A DNA stretch of 64,000 nt. Origin: Sabellastarte sp. h YS-2021 (taxonomy: Eukaryota > Annelida > Polychaeta > Sabellida > Sabellidae). The DNA lies in assembly GCA_964017235.1 (NCBI GenBank), contig OZ024927.1, forward strand, positions 20,913,160-20,977,159. Direction: 5' to 3'. Position numbers and translations under genes: made by a program. The notes beneath the pieces are model-generated. The model had not been told where the DNA came from. It was given only the letters and a program-made list of their open reading frames with translations, and ran no database searches. Of the stretch, positions 58,449 to 64,000 are shown piece after piece (the first letter of the stretch is position 1; the number at the start of each line of letters is the position of its first letter).

Positions 58449-58852
58449 CTGTGAAAATAAGTACTATTCTGAAGCTTTCTCAAATCTTCAAACATACTCT
58501 ATATTCTTGGTATGATCAGAAGCTTAGCTGAGATGTTTTTAGTGGTAAAAAGTAGGTTAGCTATAAACATAATACACACAAATACTAAGGACTGCAAAAG
58601 GAAATTTTTGATGTGAACTTAATTACACTGTTAGAGACCTGTTACCACAAAGTAAAAATTTAATGGTTACTTTATCATGATTTGGAGAACACCATCATAT
58701 TTGTTGTATGTAAAAACAATGTGTCAAATCTATGGTCACTTCTACAAAAAACTATTCTATTGCTTTTATGTCAACTTTTGTTGATCTTCCTCAGAATCTC
58801 GTGGCACAGATATTAAGAACAATGAAAGTCGGATTGGATGAGACTAGCTTAC

Positions 58853-59038
58853 CATTGTTTGCAACTCTGATTCTGACCCACACTGTTGTGCCAACAGGCA
58901 GGTCCACTCCATCCACTGACACCATCTCATAGCCATCATGCAGGGGGTCATGTTGGGAGTAAGCTCTCACAAACACATCATGTTTCGTCTCTCCCAGACC
59001 AATATCTGTCCTCATGATACCTGATTCAGGATCTGAAG
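58853..59038 (-). CDS. Host gene exon 2 (second half of an FN3-like module)
   Basis: 186 nt, phase 1 in and phase 1 out; acceptor TCTGCAG, donor GTAAGC. It opens with the ASDPESGI motif directly continuing exon 1, followed by a glycine-containing strand (DIGLGETKHDV) and a closing strand WVRIRVANNG. Together with the second half of exon 1 it makes one full module. The upstream intron holds a broken DIRS-type element that begins about 40 nt from the acceptor. Confidence 0.85.
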
Positions 59039-59074
59039 CTGCAGACAAGGAATTCTGATTAAATAGTAGTCAAA

Positions 59075-62000
59075 ATTTGAAAATTTTAATTACTTTAATG
59101 TTGCTTTTATAAGCTACAAGCTTACCATGTGGGACTGAATGCTTACTCGGATGGCTGCGAAGCCTCTGGCCAACGTCTAAGAAAAACAGACATTTATAGT
59201 TGGCCGTAGCCTCAGGTTGTTGTCACGTGATCAACCCCATTTGTCTTCTCCTTTCTCGTTGAAAAATTTAAACCCATAACCCCTCAGCTGTAATACAGTG
59301 AGGAGGTCGGGTGGGACTCTTCTAAGTCCCACATGGTAAGCTTGTAGCTTATAAAAGCTACATTTAAGTAATTAAAATTTTCAATTTTATTTTGCTACAA
59401 TAGCTTACCATGTGGGACTGAATGCTGAATCCAACTGCCTGGTGGAGGGATTACAGCTGAGACTGGAAGATAAGTCTAGTTTTTCTTAGATTTTGAGTAA
59501 TAAATATAGAATGAGAGTTAGAAAAGTACCAGTCTGAGTCCCACTAACAGTGCCCCAATCCCTACGACCGGGCCTGTAAAAAGCCAAAAAACCTGATTGA
59601 ATGATTGACAGTGCTAAAAAACTGCCTGGGTATTTTGACAGGAGAAGAGGTGTAGCCTAAGTACATCTAGCTGGGGTATGAACGTGAACTGGAACACCTG
59701 TCACTTGTGGCAAAACCTGAGGTACTTCCTTGAGTTTAGGTGGATGGGGATGTGAAGGTAGGCGTCTGATAAATCTATCGACGACACCCATTCCCCTGGA
59801 ATCAGAGAGGTCCTGATGGACTCTGGTGTTTCCATTTGGAACCATTCTACAAGTAGGAAGGTATTGAGACTGCTTAGGTCTATTACTGGCCGCCACCTTT
59901 AGTGAGGCTTGGGGACTAGAAACAGGCAACTGTAAAACCTGAGAGATTTTAATTTTCCACCCTTTCTATTGTGTTTTTGACAGAAGAGACTTGATACAAG
60001 AGGCAAGAGCTTGGTCTTTTGAAAGGGCCTTGTATTCAGGGGCGTAGGAAGCAATTTTTGGTTGGGGGGGTGAGGAACTAGATTTTACCGACTCGACACC
60101 CATATCAACAGACAGGCCATCCTTCATGCTATAGGCATTCACTGGGTATTTTTGGTGTGATTTGGTGTGATTCACAATTATAAATTATCAGAATTAACTA
60201 AAATCTTTTGTTAGGATGTTATTCGGTAAAGTTCCTTTACCAAAGGAAATTTTTATCACGACAGTGTGACTGACATTAATCCTAAGTTTCCCCGACCTTG
60301 TCTGGGTAGAGAAATACATATAGTCACCTCTGCATTTGAAAGGTATTTCTAATATCTTGACTACATGTTTCCAGAACTTGTGACCTTTCCTTCAAGTGCC
60401 TAGTTGAAACAAGATCTATTTTGAGCACGGTTAATACCCAAACTGAGGGGGATGTATGATCATTGGACTGGCTTGGTCCAATAAACACACAGTAAAGAAA
60501 GAAGAGTTTTCTGGAAAAACTCTCATCAGCTGACAACTTGCTGTGCTAAACTGTTGCTCTGTGTGAATTTGAAACTATATGTCTAAGTTCTAAATAATTA
60601 GCAATACGGTAAATTAAATGTAGAAGATTACTATATGTATGATTTTGGTCTGCATAAATGAAACGTTTCACAGAATTTTGCAATTCCCACGACAGGTTAA
60701 CTGAAAATGTTTTATAGTTCAAATGTTAGCTTACACAATGGTACATATGATCAGTGAATAGGGTAAAAGTGTAATTTGACCACATATTACTGAGTTACAT
60801 AACTTCAAAATTGGAGTTTAGTTTTGTTGCAAAAAGTTGGGGGGATGAAAAGATATCCCCGCCCCCCCCAACTTTATGGTTGCGGGGGCGACCGCCCCCG
60901 CTGCCCCCCCAGTTCCTATGCCTATACTGTATCCTGATCGAAGCAGGGAACTTGGGCTAATTTTGGTTTTGATATGAATGGAAGAATGTACCCATTGGTG
61001 ATAATGTTTAACATGTTGTTTCAAATTTGTTTGCTATCCAGACTCTTCTGAAAGAACAGAGGTGACCTCCTAGTCATTGGGGGGAGGGGTTTCATCCCCC
61101 TGGATTCGGTCGAAAATTACCTCTGAAGCCTCTGTTGTTCGATTTTCCCCCACCTGAGGAAAACGATTGGTTACTGCTTTAGAAGGAGTTACCCTGTAGG
61201 AGCCTCTTAGCTTATTTTGATAGGGTCTAAAACCTGTGATTCTTTTAGGGTGCCTTTTTTGAGGAGGAAGTCTTCTCCATCCTTGACTAATTGTGACTTG
61301 AACAAAGTAGTAGGCCAAAAGGGCGAATTCCTGAGTTCTTGGCAGTCTTTGCAAAGGTAGCCGCAAAGTTGAGGGTAGAGAGATTCTGCCTAGCTTCCTG
61401 TGCTCAAGTTCCTTGAGACCTTGTAGGAGAACCTTGCTCATAGGAGCCCCAGAGGGCTTAGGAAAAAACAGATCTTTGCAAAATCTGAATTAAGCCCCTG
61501 TAGTTTGTCCTCAAAACAAGGCTGTCCCACCTTGTACCATATTCCTCTTGGCCTAAGCTCCTGTTGGCCTTTTTCATCATCCGAGCCCAGCACAGTGGTA
61601 GAGGACCTAGGCATAGTTTCCCTGGGGTCAGGGAGATCAAGTATGTATTTAAAAGTCTCAACTTCCTCTGCATACTGTGAAGGGAGGTCAGACATATCTA
61701 AATCCCTGTAAAAGACTAGGTCTGGATTACTTTGTTGTTGGTCTTGTTTATCAGGAGTCCTTTAGGGCTTAGCAGACTTTTTAATAGGGACAGAGGACTG
61801 ATCCTCCGCTGAAGGTTAAGACTGTGAGAAGTATTTTGCCCACACTTTGTGTTTCTTTTTGTCCGAGTGTTTTTTGGCTCTAGAAGAACACACCCTTTCA
61901 GGCTGTTCCAAGTGTTCGAAGTGATATTCCTAGTGTTTGGAGCATGTTTGGACTGGCCGCTTTAGCCGAACCATGGTGCTAGAGAGGGACCACAGAAGTC

Positions 62001-62080
62001 CATTTCCATAGGTTGTTGATCATCCGAGTGATCAGAAGAACGATTAATTAACTGATTAATGCATGTAACAATTATTTCCA
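59075..62080 (-). mobile_element. DIRS-type retroelement, copy C (broken, second terminal-repeat family)
   Basis: The terminal repeat at 59075-59440 (CTTACCATGTGGGACTGAAT in two orientations) also occurs as solo copies at 12618 and 14324. Minus-strand parts of a reverse transcriptase (about 59640-60036) and a gag-like protein (about 60936-61960) are recognisable. No recombinase part or second terminal repeat was found. An insertion at about 60036-60935 lies between the two parts. It is incomplete, with several breaks. Confidence 0.65.
60036..60935. mobile_element. Inserted non-autonomous DNA element with GGGGCGTAGGAA-type ends
   Basis: The left end CAGGGGCGTAGGAAGC and the complement of the right end (CAGTATAGGCATAGGAAC) are similar. 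A G-rich block lies inside each end; the right one includes the palindrome GCGGGGGCG / CGCCCCCGC at about 60883-60902. It lies between the reverse transcriptase and gag-like parts of DIRS copy C, so it came later. The target duplication is unclear and no transposase is present. Confidence 0.55.
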
Positions 62081-62740
62081 TGAAAATTAATTTTCTTATG
62101 TTAATAAAATTTATGAAAAATACAATTTTAAATTCATTTATAGGTTGTTATAATAGATCAACCACAAATGTTTTATTATTCAAATTATGTCACCTTATAA
62201 GCAATGACTGAATTGTAAACATTTTATCTTATTGAATTATCCTGTTACATACACAAATCTTTATACATTTTATGCCAAATTGCAATTATTGTAAAACATC
62301 AAAAAACAATCACATTATTTGCCCTTGTTTGAATAAGGTCCTCCTGCATCCAAATGCTTAAGCTAAGTATACAGACACAAAGGTATTAAGTTGAGCAATT
62401 GCCTATGGGCAGTAAGTCAACTGATTACAGTACCAATGCACTCAACCCATATCAATTGGGACTGAAAGGGTTCACACTACAAAGGGAATGAACCAACCTG
62501 CTTCAATCCACCTCTTGAGTAGGGTTGAAATTTATCCTAGTCAACCCAGATTGCGAGCGTTCACACCTTATCCCAATCTGCTTCAATCTGTGTTAACCAA
62601 AGTTAAATCACTTAGGTCTGAATGCCAAGAGTATTACTTTCTTGACAACATACTTGGGATGCTTGAAGCATTCAAAACAGGGAGTATCTCTAACAACAAC
62701 TTTCACATGCCATAGTGAATTGCTCTTTCCTTCTTTTACA
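62081..62740. other. Intron downstream of exon 1
   Basis: About 660 nt with an AT-rich first half and, at 62380-62640, a stretch with repeated TGCTTCAATC and GTTCACAC motifs that may be a worn mobile element. Nothing firm can be assigned. Confidence 0.45.
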
Positions 62741-62743
62741 CAC

Positions 62744-62948
62744 CTTTATAGTACACAGCCAGCAGATCAAAGTCCTCATCATAGAAGATATCCTCCACCA
62801 GATGTAGCTGTGGGGAAGAGGTGTCCACAATGATGGGTGTATTGTGACACACTGTGGTCACCAGGGCTCCCCCAAACACTACATTGTTCAGGGCCTGAAC
62901 TGACGCGAAATATGCACCATCTGGTAACTGCAAGTCAGTGGCCATACC
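62744..62948 (-). CDS. Host gene exon 1 of this window (end of one FN3-like module, start of the next)
   Basis: 205 nt, entered in phase 0 after TTTCAG and left in phase 1 before GTGTG. It encodes the last strands of one module (PDGAYFASVQALN, then a GGALVTTVCH stretch with one cysteine) and the linker of the next (VDTSSP), ending DLLAVYYK. Residue 1 is a glycine codon, GGT. The acceptor is only 16 nt from the end of a mobile element that occupies the upstream intron. Exon 2 completes the second module with a SDPESGI motif across an Ala codon split by the intron. Boundaries are supported by splice signals and by the phase of exon 2. Confidence 0.85.
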
Positions 62949-62964
62949 CTGAAACATAAACAAG

Positions 62965-63866
62965 AAAATAGCATCAGAGATGCCTGTACCCCACAGCCTG
63001 GGGAAATGGTTTTCAACACCATGAGATACAGAAGTAGTAAAATAGCATCAGAGATGCCCATACCCCACAGCCTGGGGAAATGGTTTTCAACACCATGAGA
63101 TACAGAAGTAGTAAAATAGCATCAGAGATGCCCGTACCCCACAGCCTGGGGAAATATTTTCAACACCATGAGATACAGAAGCACTGTACCAGTACAAAGT
63201 TCAGGATACTTTCAGAGCACTGTCAGTTATATAAAGTTCCAAAAAATGTTTAAATGCAGAAAATAATGTTTAAAAGAAAGATAATGCATGTAAAGATGAA
63301 GTATTAAAACAAGTCAATTCAATAACAAGATGACAGCATTAATCAGTAAACTAAAATTCAACATTCTTTATCTACATCTGCATGGTCGAATTATGGTTTA
63401 GATGTTTTGAATATTACCATGCATACAGAAGTGGTAATACATTTAATGAACGCTTATGTGTGGTGTTGGAGCAAAATCTGTGGCTCACTTGATGAAATTC
63501 TATCTCTTATAATGGGAAGTTATGAAAGTAAAATTCTTAATAAATTCTAATATGAATTAACAGTGCTTAATCTGCATCAAAAGACAGACCCAAAGGTGCA
63601 ACAAGATTTTATGGGTCAAGGTCACTATGACAAGGTCAAAGGTCAAATTAAGGTCACACCATGATAATACACACCTATGGCCCCTGACCAATGTCCCTAC
63701 CAAGTATCAACTTCCTACACCTTACGGTTTCTGAGATACAGCCCAGACAAACTTTTTCCCGCCGCCCGACCACCCGCCCGCCCGACATGATACCCGCCCG
63801 CCCGCCCATCCGGACACCATTGGTGAAAACAATACCCCGACAGCCCTTAAGGCCTGTGGGGTAAAA
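62965..63866 (+). mobile_element. Family i element with a triplicated left end
   Basis: The left end AAAATAGCATCAGAG occurs at 62965, 63039 and 63113, an exact 74-bp period, before the usual unique segment. The core is reduced to about one unit (63600-63740). The CCCG-rich segment and the end GACAGCCCTTAAGGCCTGTG GGGTAAAAA follow. The left end lies 16 nt from the acceptor of exon 1. Confidence 0.78.
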
Positions 63867-64000
63867 ACAGTACAGAGACTGGGATACTTTCAGAGCAGTG
63901 TCAGTGTCCAAATAATGTTTAAATAGAGAAAATAACATCTAAGAGAAAGAAGTTGCATGTAAAGATTAAGTATTAAAACAAGACAATTCAGTATACTTAA
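63867..64000 (+). mobile_element. Fragment of another family i element
   Basis: The sequence ACTGGGATACTTTCAGAGCA, AAATAATGTTTAAATAGAG repeats the unique left segment of family i (as at 63200-63320) with more divergence. It continues past the window edge. The copy at 62965-63866 may have been inserted into it. Confidence 0.6.

Larger units (their letters stand above)
527..62948 (-). other. Body of a host gene for a giant FN3-like repeat protein (15 exons traced, internal part)
   Basis: Fifteen minus-strand exons with canonical AG acceptors and GT donors join without any phase conflict into 3033 nt (1011 codons). The first exon here begins in phase 0 and the last ends in phase 0, so coding continues beyond both ends. 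The product is a chain of about 100-residue modules. Each shows a VD.T.P linker, a tryptophan before an acidic ESGI motif, and a YY.SV.A.N.AG final strand, which is the pattern of fibronectin-III-like extracellular domains in large invertebrate proteins. Cysteines are rare and N-glycosylation sequons are frequent, which fits secretion or a cell-surface place. The function is unknown and I recognise no named family. Introns range from about 0.4 to 12 kb and are swollen by mobile elements. Confidence 0.88.

Overview
This is a low-GC, repeat-rich window from an animal nuclear genome. It is most likely a marine invertebrate, and a mollusc fits best: it holds non-autonomous elements with tandem cores resembling the bivalve 'pearl' type, DIRS-type retroelements, and a LINE with a 2A-like peptide. 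A cephalochordate or another spiralian cannot be excluded without a database search. No bacterial-style operon, rRNA gene or functional tRNA gene was seen.

One host gene runs through almost the whole window on the minus strand. I traced 15 exons from 62948 down to 527. All have GT..AG boundaries, the intron phases agree at every junction, and together they make 3033 nt (1011 codons) of one open frame. Neither the start nor the stop of the gene is inside the window. The protein is a large, probably extracellular chain of about nine or ten fibronectin-III-like modules. Each module carries a 'VD.T.P' start, a 'W..F.D.ESGI..Y' centre and a 'YY.SV.A.N.AG' end, and most are split over two exons. 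I do not recognise it as a named gene. Exon 14 lies in a 1.7-kb near-perfect tandem duplication.

The introns are packed with mobile DNA. (1) Four broken DIRS-type elements and several stray pieces. (2) A nearly intact CR1/L2-group LINE (30863-34703) plus two short LINE tails. (3) Two tRNA-derived SINEs. (4) Small DNA transposons of pogo, hAT and unassigned types. (5) The dominant class: at least five sequence families of non-autonomous elements with one common plan. Each has short subterminal inverted repeats of 12-13 bp, a core of about 140-165-bp tandem repeats and a terminal hairpin. This plan matches Helentron-type rolling-circle elements, and copies are nested in one another.

The most unusual signals are intronic arrays built from the ends of host exons together with their splice donors (clear at exon 5, likely at exon 13), a transposon end that seems to supply the branch site of exon 1, the phase-incompatible duplicated exon 14, and the parallel architecture of the tandem-core elements, whose units repeatedly carry nuclear-receptor-like and YY1-like motifs.
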